Of a stretch of DNA of 64,000 bases, positions 43,991 through 53,624 are shown in pieces. Made by a program: the position numbers and the translations under genes. Source of the DNA: Parasulfuritortus sp037439465. GTDB lineage: Bacteria; Pseudomonadota; Gammaproteobacteria; Burkholderiales; Thiobacillaceae. Numbering within the stretch: the first letter of the stretch is position 1; each line of letters begins with the position of its first letter. The DNA is taken from contig JBBIVX010000012.1 of assembly GCA_037439465.1 (NCBI GenBank), positions 1 to 64,000 on the forward strand, read 5' to 3'. The notes below the pieces were generated by a model. That model did not search any database. It worked only from the letters and a program-made list of their open reading frames with translations, and was not told the origin of the DNA.

Positions 43991-46189
43991 ATGACCGATA
44001 CGACTTTGCGTCGGCTTGGAGACTTGGTGGGCATATTGCCTGGCTACTACGATATCTGGGGCCACCGCTTCGAAACGAGTGAATCGACTCGGCGCGCCTT
44101 GCTCGCGGCCATGGGAATAGCCGTCGGCGACGAGGTTGGCGCAGCCGCTTCCCTAGAAACGTGGCAGCAAAAAATTTGGCGCTCGTTACTGCCCCCCGTC
44201 AAGGTGGCCTACATCGACGAAACCGCCAGCGTGACGCTGCGTATGCCCGAGACATCATTACCGGCGGCTCGTCATTGGCGCCTGAGCCTAGAAAATGGTG
44301 GCGTACTGGAAGGCACCTTCCGGCCCGAGGCACTGCCTGTACTTGAGACGGAGACCCTGAACGGCATTCCCCTGGTGGCAGTGGCACTGGAGTTACCTGC
44401 CATGGCCGAGACCGGCTATCACCGTCTGGAGATACAAACCGTCTCCGGGGAGGCCCTGAGCATGCCCTTCATCGTCTGCCCACGCCAGACCTATGTGCCC
44501 CCGTCGCTGCGCGCAAGCGAGCGTCTCTGGGGGCTCTCGGTGCAACTCTATGGTGTGCGCTCGGAGCGCAATTGGGGGATGGGCGATTATGCCGATCTCG
44601 CCCAGATTCTCGCCTGGGCCGGCAAGGCTGGCGCCGGATTCATAGGGCTCAACCCATTACATGCATTGTTTCCTCATAACCCGCAGCATTGCAGTCCATA
44701 CAGCCCTTCCAGCCGGCGCTATTTCAATGTCCTATATCTCAACGTCGAGGCCATTCCGGAATTCGCCGAGTGTGCCGAGGCCCTTGCACTGGTGACGTCT
44801 GCCACTTTTGCGGAGCGGTTGCGCGCCCTCAAAGCGACGGCAAAGGTCGATTACGCCGGTGTGGCCAGCGCCAAGTATGCCGTCCTTGAACATATCTACA
44901 GGCACTTTCGGGCTCACCACCTGGCGGCGGATAGCGCCCGCGCCCAAGCCTTCCGTGCCTTCCAGGCACAGGGCGGCGATGATTTGGCGGATTTCGCCTG
45001 CCATCAAACGCTGCAGGAACATTTCGCCAAGCAAGATGCCACTTTATGGGGATGGCCGGTCTGGCCGCCCGCCTATCAATGTCCATCCACAGCGGAAGTA
45101 CAGGCCTTCAAGAAACACCGGCAAGAGCGACTGGAGTGGTTCATCTGGCTGCAATGGCTGGCGCAAGAGCAAATCGACGCCGCCCGGCGTCAAGCCGAGG
45201 ATAGTGGCATGCCCATCGGCCTCTACCTGGATCTGGCCGTGGGCGTGGACAAGGCCGCGGCCGAGACCTGGGCGCATGGTGATCTCTATGCCCTGGAGGC
45301 GAGCGTGGGCTGCCCGCCGGACGACTTCGCGCCCCTCGGCCAGGACTGGGGTTTGCCGCCCTGGATACCGCATCGTCTGACCGAATCGGCGTATGCCCCT
45401 TTCATCGCCATGCTGCGCGCCAACATGAAGTATGCCGGGGCCCTGCGCATCGATCACGTCATGGGGATGCTGCGGCTGTTCTGGGTGCCGCCTGGTCAAC
45501 ACGGCGATGCCGGGGCCTACGTGGCCTACCCTTTCCGGGATTTGCTCGGTCTTATAGCCCTGGAGAGCCAGCGTAACCGCTGTCTGATTGTCGGTGAGGA
45601 CTTGGGCACCGTACCCGACGAAGTACGCAACGCCCTGCGCGAGATGGGGGTGTTGTCCTGTCGATTATTCTATTTCGAACGCCAACAGGATGGCGAGTTC
45701 ATGCCGCCCTCCTGGTATCCGGAACAATCACTGGCGGCGGCCAGCACCCATGATCTGCCCACCCTACAAGGTTTCTGGCAGGGCACCGATATTCAGACCA
45801 GAGCAGAATTGCGGCTTTTCCCGGACACGGAGACACTGGCCGCCCAGACCGCTGCCCGCAGCGCCGACCGCTGGCGGTTATTGGCGGCCCTGGCACGCGA
45901 AGGGTTGTTGCCAGAAGGTGTTTTACCCAACCCGGACGACCTAACTGAACTGACGCCGGCCGTGCTCTGCGCCATACACCGCTACCTGGCACGCACGCCA
46001 GCCAAATTGTGTCTGGTACAAGCGGAGGACATCTGGGGCGAATCAGCTCAGGCCAATCTACCCGGGACGACCGACGAACACCCCAACTGGCGGCGAAAAT
46101 TCGGTCCTGTCTTGGAGGATTGGCGGGGCGATGAACGCGTTATCGCGCTGCTGGCAGCGATGCGGGCCGAGCGACCGGCGATAGGATAA
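43991..46189 (+). CDS. malQ: 4-alpha-glucanotransferase (amylomaltase)
   Basis: A 732-residue GH77 enzyme that transfers alpha-1,4-glucan segments. Family motifs are RNWGMGDYADL, PLHALFPHNPQHCSPYSPSS, the nucleophile region ALRIDHVMGMLRLFWVP and the acid/base VGEDLGTVPDEV. The stabiliser Asp lies in STHDLPTLQGFW. An N-terminal extension of about 180 residues (E. coli-type MalQ domain) is present. No glycogen genes are nearby. Confidence 0.95.
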   Translation: MTDTTLRRLGDLVGILPGYYDIWGHRFETSESTRRALLAAMGIAVGDEVGAAASLETWQQKIWRSLLPPVKVAYIDETASVTLRMPETSLPAARHWRLSLENGGVLEGTFRPEALPVLETETLNGIPLVAVALELPAMAETGYHRLEIQTVSGEALSMPFIVCPRQTYVPPSLRASERLWGLSVQLYGVRSERNWGMGDYADLAQILAWAGKAGAGFIGLNPLHALFPHNPQHCSPYSPSSRRYFNVLYLNVEAIPEFAECAEALALVTSATFAERLRALKATAKVDYAGVASAKYAVLEHIYRHFRAHHLAADSARAQAFRAFQAQGGDDLADFACHQTLQEHFAKQDATLWGWPVWPPAYQCPSTAEVQAFKKHRQERLEWFIWLQWLAQEQIDAARRQAEDSGMPIGLYLDLAVGVDKAAAETWAHGDLYALEASVGCPPDDFAPLGQDWGLPPWIPHRLTESAYAPFIAMLRANMKYAGALRIDHVMGMLRLFWVPPGQHGDAGAYVAYPFRDLLGLIALESQRNRCLIVGEDLGTVPDEVRNALREMGVLSCRLFYFERQQDGEFMPPSWYPEQSLAAASTHDLPTLQGFWQGTDIQTRAELRLFPDTETLAAQTAARSADRWRLLAALAREGLLPEGVLPNPDDLTELTPAVLCAIHRYLARTPAKLCLVQAEDIWGESAQANLPGTTDEHPNWRRKFGPVLEDWRGDERVIALLAAMRAERPAIG

Positions 46190-46220
46190 AATTGACCTCT
46201 CCACGCCGGATATTCACGTC

Positions 46221-48506
46221 ATGTCGGTAAATTCCCGCCGCCCTCCCCCGCGTCAGCGCAGCCTCAAGCCCCTCGCCCCCCGCGTCGTGCGCTTGCTGCG
46301 GGAGGCATGGTGGCTTCTGGCGCTGGGTCTGGCGGTGTTTATGGCCCTCATCCTGGGCAGCTACAGCCCTGAGGATCCTGGCTGGTCACGCACCGGCGGC
46401 AATGCGAGCATTGTCAACAGCATCGGTCCCCTGGGAGCCTGGATAGCTGACCTGTTGTTTTATTTATTCGGCGCCTCGGCCTGGTGGTGGGTGGCGCTTG
46501 CCCTTTACCTGGTGTGGTGGGGCTACCAACGCATCAGCGGCGCCGCTTGCGAACATCGGCATGGCTTGTTCATCACCCTGGGCGGCTTCTTGCTCATGCT
46601 GCTGGCCAGCAGCGGACTGGAGGCCTTGCGTTTCCATTCGCTGGCGCTCGCCCTTCCCCTTGGGCCGGGGGGGATGATAGGCGAGGGTGGAAGCCGGTTC
46701 GTACAGTCGCTACTGGGCTTTGACGGCGCCACTGCCGCCCTGCTGGTTTCTTGGGGTATCGGTCTGAGCCTGTTCACCGGCCTATCCTGGATCACCCTTG
46801 CCGAGGATGTGGGCAGTGCACTGGAAGCACTTTATCTTTTCATCCTCGATAAAGTGCACGCCAACCGGGACCGCAAGTTCGGCCTGGAAGCCAGCAGCGA
46901 GCGGAATGAGACTCTGGAAAAAGAGCGGGACCGGTTAAGCAAGTCGCCGCCGCTTCATATCGAACTTCCCAAACCCGAGATTCCCAAATCGAAGCGCGCC
47001 GAACAGGAACGCCAGCCCTTCCTGTTCAAGGATATTCCCGACGCCCAGCGCCCTCCCCTGCATTTGTTGGATAGCGTTGCGGCGCCCACCACCAAGGTGG
47101 ACGAGGCCGGACTGGCGGCTACCTCGCGTCTGATCGAACGCAAACTGCGGGAATTTGGCGTCGAGGTGAAGGTGCTGGCCGCCTATCCCGGCCCGGTGGT
47201 CACGCGCTACGAGATCGAACCAGCCTCTGGCGTGAAGGGAGCGCAAATCGTCAATCTGGCCAAGGACCTGGCCCGTTCCCTCTCGGTCATCAGTATCCGC
47301 GTGGTGGAGACCATACCGGGCAAGAGTTGCATGGCACTGGAAATCCCCAACAGCGAACGCCAGGTGGTGCGCCTGGCCGAGATACTCGGCGCCAAGGTCT
47401 ACGCCGACATGACGTCGCCCCTGACCATGGCACTTGGCAAGGACATCGGCGGCACGCCCGTGGTGGCCGATCTGGCCAGGATGCCTCATCTATTGGTGGC
47501 AGGCACCACAGGCTCGGGGAAATCGGTGGCCATCAACGCCATGATCCTTTCGCTCGTTTACAAGTCGGCGCCGCGGGATGTACGGCTGATCATGGTCGAT
47601 CCCAAGATGTTGGAGCTGTCTTCCTACGAGGGCATTCCTCACCTCCTCGCCCCCGTGGTCACCGATATGAAGCTGGCCGCCGCCGCCCTCAACTGGTGTG
47701 TGACGGAGATGGATAGGCGCTACAAACTGATGTCCGCCATGGCGGTGCGCAATATCGTCGGCTTCAATCAAAAGCTAAAGGAGGCGGTAAAGGCCGGTCA
47801 ACCCCTGACCCATCCTTTCTCCGTTACCCCGGACAATCCTGAGCGGCTGGAGCACATGCCCTATATCGTGGTGGTCATCGACGAGTTGGCCGACCTGATG
47901 ATGGTGGCCGGGAAGAAGGTCGAGGAACTCATCGCCCGCCTGGCGCAGAAGGCCCGCGCCGCCGGCATTCACCTCATACTCGCCAGCCAGCGCCCATCGG
48001 TGGACGTGATCACCGGTCTGATCAAGGCCAACATCCCCACCCGCATCGCCTTCCAGGTCTCAAGCCGCATCGACTCCCGCACCATCCTCGATCAACAGGG
48101 CGCCGAATCGTTGCTCGGGCAGGGCGACATGCTCTATCTGCCGCCCGGTCACGGCGTGCCCACCCGCGTCCACGGTGCCTTCGTCTCCGATGATGAGGTC
48201 CATCGGGTCACCGCCTGGCTCAAGGAACTCGGCCAGCCTGACTACGTGGAAGGCGTACTGCAGGTACCCGAGGAGGCAGATGGCGAAGGCGGCACGGGAA
48301 CCGATGCCGAGGCCGACCCTCTATACGACGAGGCCGTGGCAGTGGTGCTCAAGACCCGCCGGCCCTCTATCTCGGCGGTGCAGCGCCATTTTCGCATCGG
48401 CTACAACCGCGCCGCCCGTCTGATCGAAACCATGGAACACGCCGGCCTGGTGTCCCCCATGCAGAGCAACGGAAACAGAGAGGTTATTGCGCCGAACCAT
48501 GAATAA
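46221..48506 (+). CDS. ftsK: DNA translocase FtsK
   Basis: A 761-residue septal DNA pump that clears chromosome dimers and activates XerCD at dif. Four N-terminal membrane segments (for example WWLLALGLAVFMALILGSY) are followed by a short linker (about 220-290). The RecA-like motor has Walker A GTTGSGKSVAINA and Walker B VVVIDELADLMM. The C-terminal gamma winged helix reads RPSISAVQRHFRIGYNRAARL and binds KOPS. It overlaps lolA by 8 bp, a conserved ftsK-lolA pair. Confidence 0.97.
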   Translation: MSVNSRRPPPRQRSLKPLAPRVVRLLREAWWLLALGLAVFMALILGSYSPEDPGWSRTGGNASIVNSIGPLGAWIADLLFYLFGASAWWWVALALYLVWWGYQRISGAACEHRHGLFITLGGFLLMLLASSGLEALRFHSLALALPLGPGGMIGEGGSRFVQSLLGFDGATAALLVSWGIGLSLFTGLSWITLAEDVGSALEALYLFILDKVHANRDRKFGLEASSERNETLEKERDRLSKSPPLHIELPKPEIPKSKRAEQERQPFLFKDIPDAQRPPLHLLDSVAAPTTKVDEAGLAATSRLIERKLREFGVEVKVLAAYPGPVVTRYEIEPASGVKGAQIVNLAKDLARSLSVISIRVVETIPGKSCMALEIPNSERQVVRLAEILGAKVYADMTSPLTMALGKDIGGTPVVADLARMPHLLVAGTTGSGKSVAINAMILSLVYKSAPRDVRLIMVDPKMLELSSYEGIPHLLAPVVTDMKLAAAALNWCVTEMDRRYKLMSAMAVRNIVGFNQKLKEAVKAGQPLTHPFSVTPDNPERLEHMPYIVVVIDELADLMMVAGKKVEELIARLAQKARAAGIHLILASQRPSVDVITGLIKANIPTRIAFQVSSRIDSRTILDQQGAESLLGQGDMLYLPPGHGVPTRVHGAFVSDDEVHRVTAWLKELGQPDYVEGVLQVPEEADGEGGTGTDAEADPLYDEAVAVVLKTRRPSISAVQRHFRIGYNRAARLIETMEHAGLVSPMQSNGNREVIAPNHE

Positions 48507-49134
48507 AATAAATAGAATACTTATCCATGCATCGCTCGCCCTATGTCTGGGCGGCATCGCCCGCCCGGCCCTGGCGGACGCCGTGCAACGTCTCAATGAC
48601 TATGTCAAAGGGACACAAACACTCAGCGGCAGCTTCAGCCAAACCGTTTTCGACCGCAATGGCCACAAGTCCCAGGAGGCCGGCGGTGAACTCTACTTCT
48701 CCCGGCCGGGCAAGTTTCGCTGGGTCTACCACAAGCCTTATGAACAATTGATCGTCGGTGACGGCAAGAATGTCTGGCTCTACGACGTGGATCTGGAACA
48801 GGTCACGGTCAAGAAGATGGACCAGGCCATAGGCGAAAGCCCGGCCGCCCTGTTGGCGGGCAGTAATGACATCAGCCAGCACTTCAACCTCAAGGATGGC
48901 GGCCGCAAGAACGACCTGGAATGGTTGGAGGCGACGCCCAAGAGCAAAGAAGGGACGTTCGAGCTGGTGCGTCTGGGATTTCGCGAGAACCAACTCGAGG
49001 TTATGGAACTGAAGGACAACTTCGGTCAGAAGACCTATCTCAAGTTCAAGGCGCTCAAGCTCAATCCTGCCCTCAAGCCGGATATCTTCCGCTTCAAGCC
49101 CCCCAAAGGTGCCGACATCATCGGCGACAGATAA
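48499..49134 (+). CDS. lolA: Outer-membrane lipoprotein carrier LolA
   Basis: A 211-residue periplasmic chaperone that carries lipoproteins from LolCDE to LolB. The signal peptide NKINRILIHASLALCLGG ends ARPALA, and the mature chain shows TLSGSFSQTVFDRNG and the typical FSRPGKFRWVYHKPYEQLIVGDG. The start was set to the ATG at 48499; a TTG at 48487 is in frame. It follows ftsK, as in many proteobacteria. Confidence 0.95.
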   Translation: MNKINRILIHASLALCLGGIARPALADAVQRLNDYVKGTQTLSGSFSQTVFDRNGHKSQEAGGELYFSRPGKFRWVYHKPYEQLIVGDGKNVWLYDVDLEQVTVKKMDQAIGESPAALLAGSNDISQHFNLKDGGRKNDLEWLEATPKSKEGTFELVRLGFRENQLEVMELKDNFGQKTYLKFKALKLNPALKPDIFRFKPPKGADIIGDR

Positions 49135-49153
49135 AATAGGGGGCGTCGCCCAT

Positions 49154-50056
49154 TCAACCGGGTGCGGCCCGATCCGGGTGGTAATCGAGTCCGGCCAAGC
49201 CAATCCAGTAACCGTCACACGGCTCGCCAGGCATGTACTTCCTGAGTGCTTGCGCAGCCCCCTCCGCTACTTCGCCATCGCTGAGCACCCCATGGAATCT
49301 GGCGATGATCTTATCCATGTGCCGCAACTGCGGTGACAGACGCAGGACGGAGACACCCGCGGCGCGCAGCTCCGGCAACCGGTGCGCGAGGGTGTAAACA
49401 CGGGCGGATTGGGTCTGGATGCCGTTCATCACCAGGAAAGGCTGTCCCTCACGGGTTTGCAACATCAAACCGTCCGCATGCTCGAGGCATTTGAACTGGC
49501 AATCGTCCTTTTGCAGGTTGTAATGGCGCGCGGTAAAACAGCGCGCCGAATAAGCCAGCGGCAGGCGGCCATAAGAAAAGACCTCGGTTTCCATGCCGGC
49601 CGGCACGGGCATGGCCTTGAGCATGGCATGGGTCATCTCCACCGGCGGCACCCAGCGCCTGGCGCCAGATTGTGCCAGCAAGGCCAGAGTATCCGGGTTG
49701 TAAACGTTGAGTGTCGGGCCGGTCACAAAGGGCTGACCGGCCTCGACGCACAAACGGACAGCGCCGAAGTCGTTGGCCTCGACGCGGAATTTGCCGTTGC
49801 GGGCAATCTTGCGCAGTATTTTGAGGTCGGACTCGGATTCGATCAGTGGCTGAGTGGACAACACCACTTCCTTGCCCGCCTCCGCCAGCCGATCGGCCAG
49901 TTCGAGCCAATCCCCCAGACGCAGCAAATGACGACGGGAACAGACCGTTTCACCCAGATAAATGATGTCAACCGGCCAGCCGGCAGCCTCTTTGTAGAAC
50001 GCCAAGGTGTCTTCGCGTGACCAGTAATATAAGAGCGGACCGAGAGAGAGTTTCAT
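49154..50056 (-). CDS. ubiV: Oxygen-independent ubiquinone hydroxylation protein UbiV
   Basis: A U32-peptidase-family protein of 300 residues that pairs with UbiU in the O2-independent hydroxylations of ubiquinone synthesis. All four [4Fe-4S] ligand positions known from E. coli UbiV are present with identical spacing: Cys39 in LGETVCSRRH, then Cys-x12-Cys-x3-Cys in ARCFTARHYNLQKDDCQFKC. The start is ATG at 50056. It lies 79 bp downstream of ubiU on the same strand. The third partner, ubiT (SCP2 domain), is not in the window. Confidence 0.93.
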   Translation of the reverse strand: MKLSLGPLLYYWSREDTLAFYKEAAGWPVDIIYLGETVCSRRHLLRLGDWLELADRLAEAGKEVVLSTQPLIESESDLKILRKIARNGKFRVEANDFGAVRLCVEAGQPFVTGPTLNVYNPDTLALLAQSGARRWVPPVEMTHAMLKAMPVPAGMETEVFSYGRLPLAYSARCFTARHYNLQKDDCQFKCLEHADGLMLQTREGQPFLVMNGIQTQSARVYTLAHRLPELRAAGVSVLRLSPQLRHMDKIIARFHGVLSDGEVAEGAAQALRKYMPGEPCDGYWIGLAGLDYHPDRAAPG

Positions 50057-50135
50057 AAAACAGTGGCAAAGTGACAGGGTTGGCAAGTGACAAAGACGAA
50101 CAGCATGGCGATATTGTCATTCGCCACCGGTTCCA

Positions 50136-51161
50136 TTATTTCCAGGGCCGGTTATAAGCGCCCAGGGTATGCATGCTGCCTTCGGAAACCTTGTCCAGTT
50201 GCGCTGTCCAGGCGTCATTAGTCGCAAAGGCTTGCGGTGCACGCTTGACGGCGTCGATGGCCGCCCGCCACACCTTGGTCACCTGGGCGACATAGGCAGG
50301 ACTGCGCTGGCGCCCCTCGATCTTGAGCGCAGCTACGCCGATACGGTACATTTCCGGCAACATTTCCAGGGTATTGAGGCTGGTGGGCTCTTCCAGAGCG
50401 TAATAGGTATCACCCTGTACTTCGAAGCGGCCTTTGCAGAGGGTTGGATAGCCAGCCTTTTCGTCGTCAGCGTAGCGGTCGATGAGTACGCCGTTGAGAC
50501 GGGTCTCCATGCCCTTTGGGGTCTGCGCCCAGCGCACGGAGTGGCCCGGCGAGCAGGCGCCAAAGGTGTTAGGTGAGTCGCCGCAGGCATAGGACGAAAG
50601 CAGACAGCGCCCCTCCACCATGACGCAAAGTCCGCCAAAACCGAATAACTCGATTTCCACGTCGGTATGGTCGATGACGTTTTCGACCTGGGCCAGGGAG
50701 AGCACGCGGGGCAGGACGGCACGCTGGACGCCGAAACGCTCGCGGTAAAAATTGATCGCCTCGTAGTTGGTCGCTGACCCCTGCACCGACAGATGCAAAC
50801 GTAGCCCCGGATGCGTTTTACGGGCATACGCCATGAGGCCGGCGTCGGCCAGTATGACCGCGTCAACGCCGAGTTCCGCGGCGGTATCCACCGCCCGGTA
50901 CCAACGCTCTAGGGTAGCGGGTTGCGGATAGGTATTGAGGGCCATGAGCACCTTGCAGCCCCGATCCCGGGCATGAAGTATGCCTTCCGTCAGCGCCTTT
51001 CCATCAAAATTCAGGCCGGCAAAATTGCGGGCATTGGTATTGTCCCTGAGACCCAGATAGACACCATCAGCCCCCTGCTCCACAGCCGCCTTGAGGGCGG
51101 GCAGGCTTCCGGCAGGACAAATTAATTCCAACAATGGCTTAGGCGACATTTTTAAGGTCAT
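50136..51161 (-). CDS. ubiU: Oxygen-independent ubiquinone hydroxylation protein UbiU
   Basis: A 341-residue U32-family protein. It binds [4Fe-4S] through cysteines matching E. coli Cys169/176/193/232: here Cys179, 186, 203 and 242, with exactly the same 7, 17 and 39 spacings. Family start is LELICPAGSLPALKAAVEQGAD. With UbiV it lets the cell make ubiquinone during anaerobic growth, for example on nitrate. ATG codons at 51161 and 51149 are possible starts, and both overlap the end of the upstream radical SAM gene. Confidence 0.94.
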   Translation of the reverse strand: MTLKMSPKPLLELICPAGSLPALKAAVEQGADGVYLGLRDNTNARNFAGLNFDGKALTEGILHARDRGCKVLMALNTYPQPATLERWYRAVDTAAELGVDAVILADAGLMAYARKTHPGLRLHLSVQGSATNYEAINFYRERFGVQRAVLPRVLSLAQVENVIDHTDVEIELFGFGGLCVMVEGRCLLSSYACGDSPNTFGACSPGHSVRWAQTPKGMETRLNGVLIDRYADDEKAGYPTLCKGRFEVQGDTYYALEEPTSLNTLEMLPEMYRIGVAALKIEGRQRSPAYVAQVTKVWRAAIDAVKRAPQAFATNDAWTAQLDKVSEGSMHTLGAYNRPWK

Positions 51162-52086
51162 TTATTGATTCTTCGGCACGGCTACCCTGGCGACTGCGGC
51201 GGTTTTTGAGTTCCCGTTCGATGCCATTGAGCACATCCCACTTGCGCTGACACCAGGTGGGGGCAAGCAGTATGTCGGCCGCCGCCGTACCGGTGACGCG
51301 GTGGTAAACGATATTTTCCGGGGTACGCTCAATCAAGTCTGCGGCAACTCGGATGTATTCATCCATGGCCATTGGCGCATAGTCGCCTTGTCTCCACTGA
51401 TGCGCCAGCAAGGTATGACGAACAACATGCAACGGGTGCAGCTTGAGTCCGTCGACACCGACTTCAAGTACCCGTTCCAGGGTCTGGCGGGCATGCCATT
51501 CCGTCTCACCGGGCAGCCCAAGGATGAGGTGGGTGCAAACCGGCAAGCCGAGCCGGCGCGCCGCCAGGCAGGTTTCCACATATTCGCCAAAACCATGGCC
51601 ACGGTTCACACGCCTCAGACTGTCGTCGAAGGCGGACTGCAAACCGAGCTCCAACCAGACCTCAAGACCGTGATCACGGTAGCCGGCAAGCAGATCCAAT
51701 ACCTCCGCCGACACGCAATCCGGGCGAGTGCCCACGGACAGGCCGATGACGCCGGGATAGGCCAGGGCCTCGTCGTAAAGTGCCCGCAGACGGGCGGTTT
51801 CGGCATAAGTGTTGGTGTAGGCCTGAAAATAGGCCAGGTACTTGTCCGCCCGGGTGTGGCGGTTGATGCCACGACGGCCGTCTTCCATCTGTTCGGCCAG
51901 CGATTTCGGCCCGCGCACCGCGGGACTGAACGAGGCATTGTTGCAGAAGGTGCAGCCGCCATACCCCTTACTGCCATCGCGATTCGGGCAGGTGAAGCCG
52001 ACATCGAGGGCAATCTTGTGTACCCGCTGGCCATGCTTGGCAAGCAACCATTGGCCAAAGGTGAGGACGACGTCTGACAGAGGCAT
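51139..52086 (-). CDS. Radical SAM protein, YhcC (TIGR01212) type
   Basis: A 315-residue radical SAM protein. The cluster cysteines are in FTCPNRDGSKGYGGCTFCNN, the variant CPNRDG...GGCxFC spacing of the YhcC family. The core continues with GLSVGTRPDCV, VWLELGLQSA and LPGETEWH. Its function is not established. The overlap with ubiU places it in the same transcript, hinting at an anaerobic role. The start MPLSDVVLTF at 52086 was chosen; ATG codons at 52128 and 52176 are also in frame. Confidence 0.88.
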   Translation of the reverse strand: MPLSDVVLTFGQWLLAKHGQRVHKIALDVGFTCPNRDGSKGYGGCTFCNNASFSPAVRGPKSLAEQMEDGRRGINRHTRADKYLAYFQAYTNTYAETARLRALYDEALAYPGVIGLSVGTRPDCVSAEVLDLLAGYRDHGLEVWLELGLQSAFDDSLRRVNRGHGFGEYVETCLAARRLGLPVCTHLILGLPGETEWHARQTLERVLEVGVDGLKLHPLHVVRHTLLAHQWRQGDYAPMAMDEYIRVAADLIERTPENIVYHRVTGTAAADILLAPTWCQRKWDVLNGIERELKNRRSRQGSRAEESINDLKNVA

Positions 52087-52283
52087 GGCGAACACAAAAT
52101 AATTGAGGATGGAAAGATAGCACGCCATCCTTCGTTCCCGCCAACCGTCAGGGGCAATATCATCAAGCCCCGCCACGAGCGGTCATTTACAACTTTTTGG
52201 GCGGCTTTCCCCTGAAACGCTTATCATTGCTCCCCCTGATGCTGCCCGGTCAGCGGCACCGCCGCCGCGTGCCAAAATGAACG

Positions 52284-53567
52284 ATGACTAAAAATTGTGT
52301 GGATGATTTTCGCCTGCGTTTCGGCCAACGCGAACTGGTGCCCATCATGGTTGGGGGCATGGGCGTTGACATTTCCACGGTTGAGCTGGCGCTCGAGGCC
52401 GCCCGCCTAGGCGGGGTAGGCCACATCTCCGATGCCATGATCACCACGGTTTCCGATCGTCATTTCAAGACCCGCTTTGTCAAGGACAAGCTGCAGCAAT
52501 ACAAGTACAACGTTGCCAATTCCAATAAGTCCGAGATCAAATTCAACCTTGGTCAGATCGCCGAAGCCACCCGTTTACATATCCGCCGCGCAATGGAGGC
52601 CAAGCGCGGCCCAGGAATGATCTTCATCAACTGCATGGAAAAGCTCACCATGAATGCGCCCAGGGAGACGCTAAAGGCGAGGCTGGTTGCCGCCTTGGAC
52701 GCCGGTATCGACGGCATCACCCTGGCCGCCGGCTTGCACTTGGGCTCGATGGCATTAATGCAGGATCATCCGCGTTTCCGTGACGCCAAGATCGGCATCA
52801 TCGTTTCGTCACTACGTGCCTTGCAGCTCTTCCTGCGCAAGAATATGCGCACCAACCGGCTGCCTGACTATGTGGTGGTGGAGGGCCCCCTGGCTGGCGG
52901 CCACCTCGGCTTCGGGCTAGAGGACTGGATGAAATACGACCTTGGCAGCATCACGGCCGAGGTCATCGCCTGGCTCAAGGCCGAGCAACTGGCTATCCCC
53001 GTCATTCCCGCTGGCGGCATCTTCACTGGCAGCGATGCCACCCGTTATCTGGAGAGCGGCGCTGCCGCCGTGCAGGTGGCCACCCGCTTTACCGTCACCC
53101 ATGAGTGCGGCCTGCCGGATGATGTCAAGCAGGAATATTTCAAGGCGACCGAAGAGGATATCGAGGTCAACGGCATCTCCCCGACCGGTTATCCCATGCG
53201 CATGTTGAAGAAGAGTCCCGGCATCGGCGCCGGGATTCGCCCCAATTGCGAGGCTTATGGCTATCTGCTCGACAGCAACGGTCAGTGTGCCTACATCGAT
53301 GCCTACAATCGCGAAGTCGCCGCGTATCCAGACGCCAAGAAGATCAGCGTCAAAGACAAAACCTGTCTGTGCACGCATATGCGTAACTTCGACATCTGGA
53401 CCTGCGGTCATTACACCTATAGGCTCAAGGACACCTCGTTCAAACGGCTCGACGGAAAGTACCAGTTACTGTCTGCCGAGCATGTCTTCAAGGACTTTCA
53501 ATACGGGCGAGAAGGGCGCATCGCCCTGCCCGATGTCCAAGACGAGGCGATTCCCGTCACGGCATGA
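52284..53567 (+). CDS. Nitronate monooxygenase-like flavoprotein
   Basis: A 427-residue TIM-barrel FMN protein of the nitronate monooxygenase (2-nitropropane dioxygenase) family. Signatures are VPIMVGGMGVDISTVELALEA, VVVEGPLAGGHLGFG and IPVIPAGGIFTGSDATRYLE near 240-260, with AAAVQVATRF following. Beyond residue about 310 there is an additional 100-residue region rich in cysteine (NCEAYGY, NGQCAY, TCLCTHMRN, IWTCGHY) not found in classical enzymes. Real substrates are unknown; enoyl reductase or oxidase roles are possible. Confidence 0.8.
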   Translation: MTKNCVDDFRLRFGQRELVPIMVGGMGVDISTVELALEAARLGGVGHISDAMITTVSDRHFKTRFVKDKLQQYKYNVANSNKSEIKFNLGQIAEATRLHIRRAMEAKRGPGMIFINCMEKLTMNAPRETLKARLVAALDAGIDGITLAAGLHLGSMALMQDHPRFRDAKIGIIVSSLRALQLFLRKNMRTNRLPDYVVVEGPLAGGHLGFGLEDWMKYDLGSITAEVIAWLKAEQLAIPVIPAGGIFTGSDATRYLESGAAAVQVATRFTVTHECGLPDDVKQEYFKATEEDIEVNGISPTGYPMRMLKKSPGIGAGIRPNCEAYGYLLDSNGQCAYIDAYNREVAAYPDAKKISVKDKTCLCTHMRNFDIWTCGHYTYRLKDTSFKRLDGKYQLLSAEHVFKDFQYGREGRIALPDVQDEAIPVTA

Positions 53568-53624
53568 TCGCCGCGGCCATCGAGCGCGGATGACCACTCG
53601 AACGCCACAAGCACGGATCGCCAC

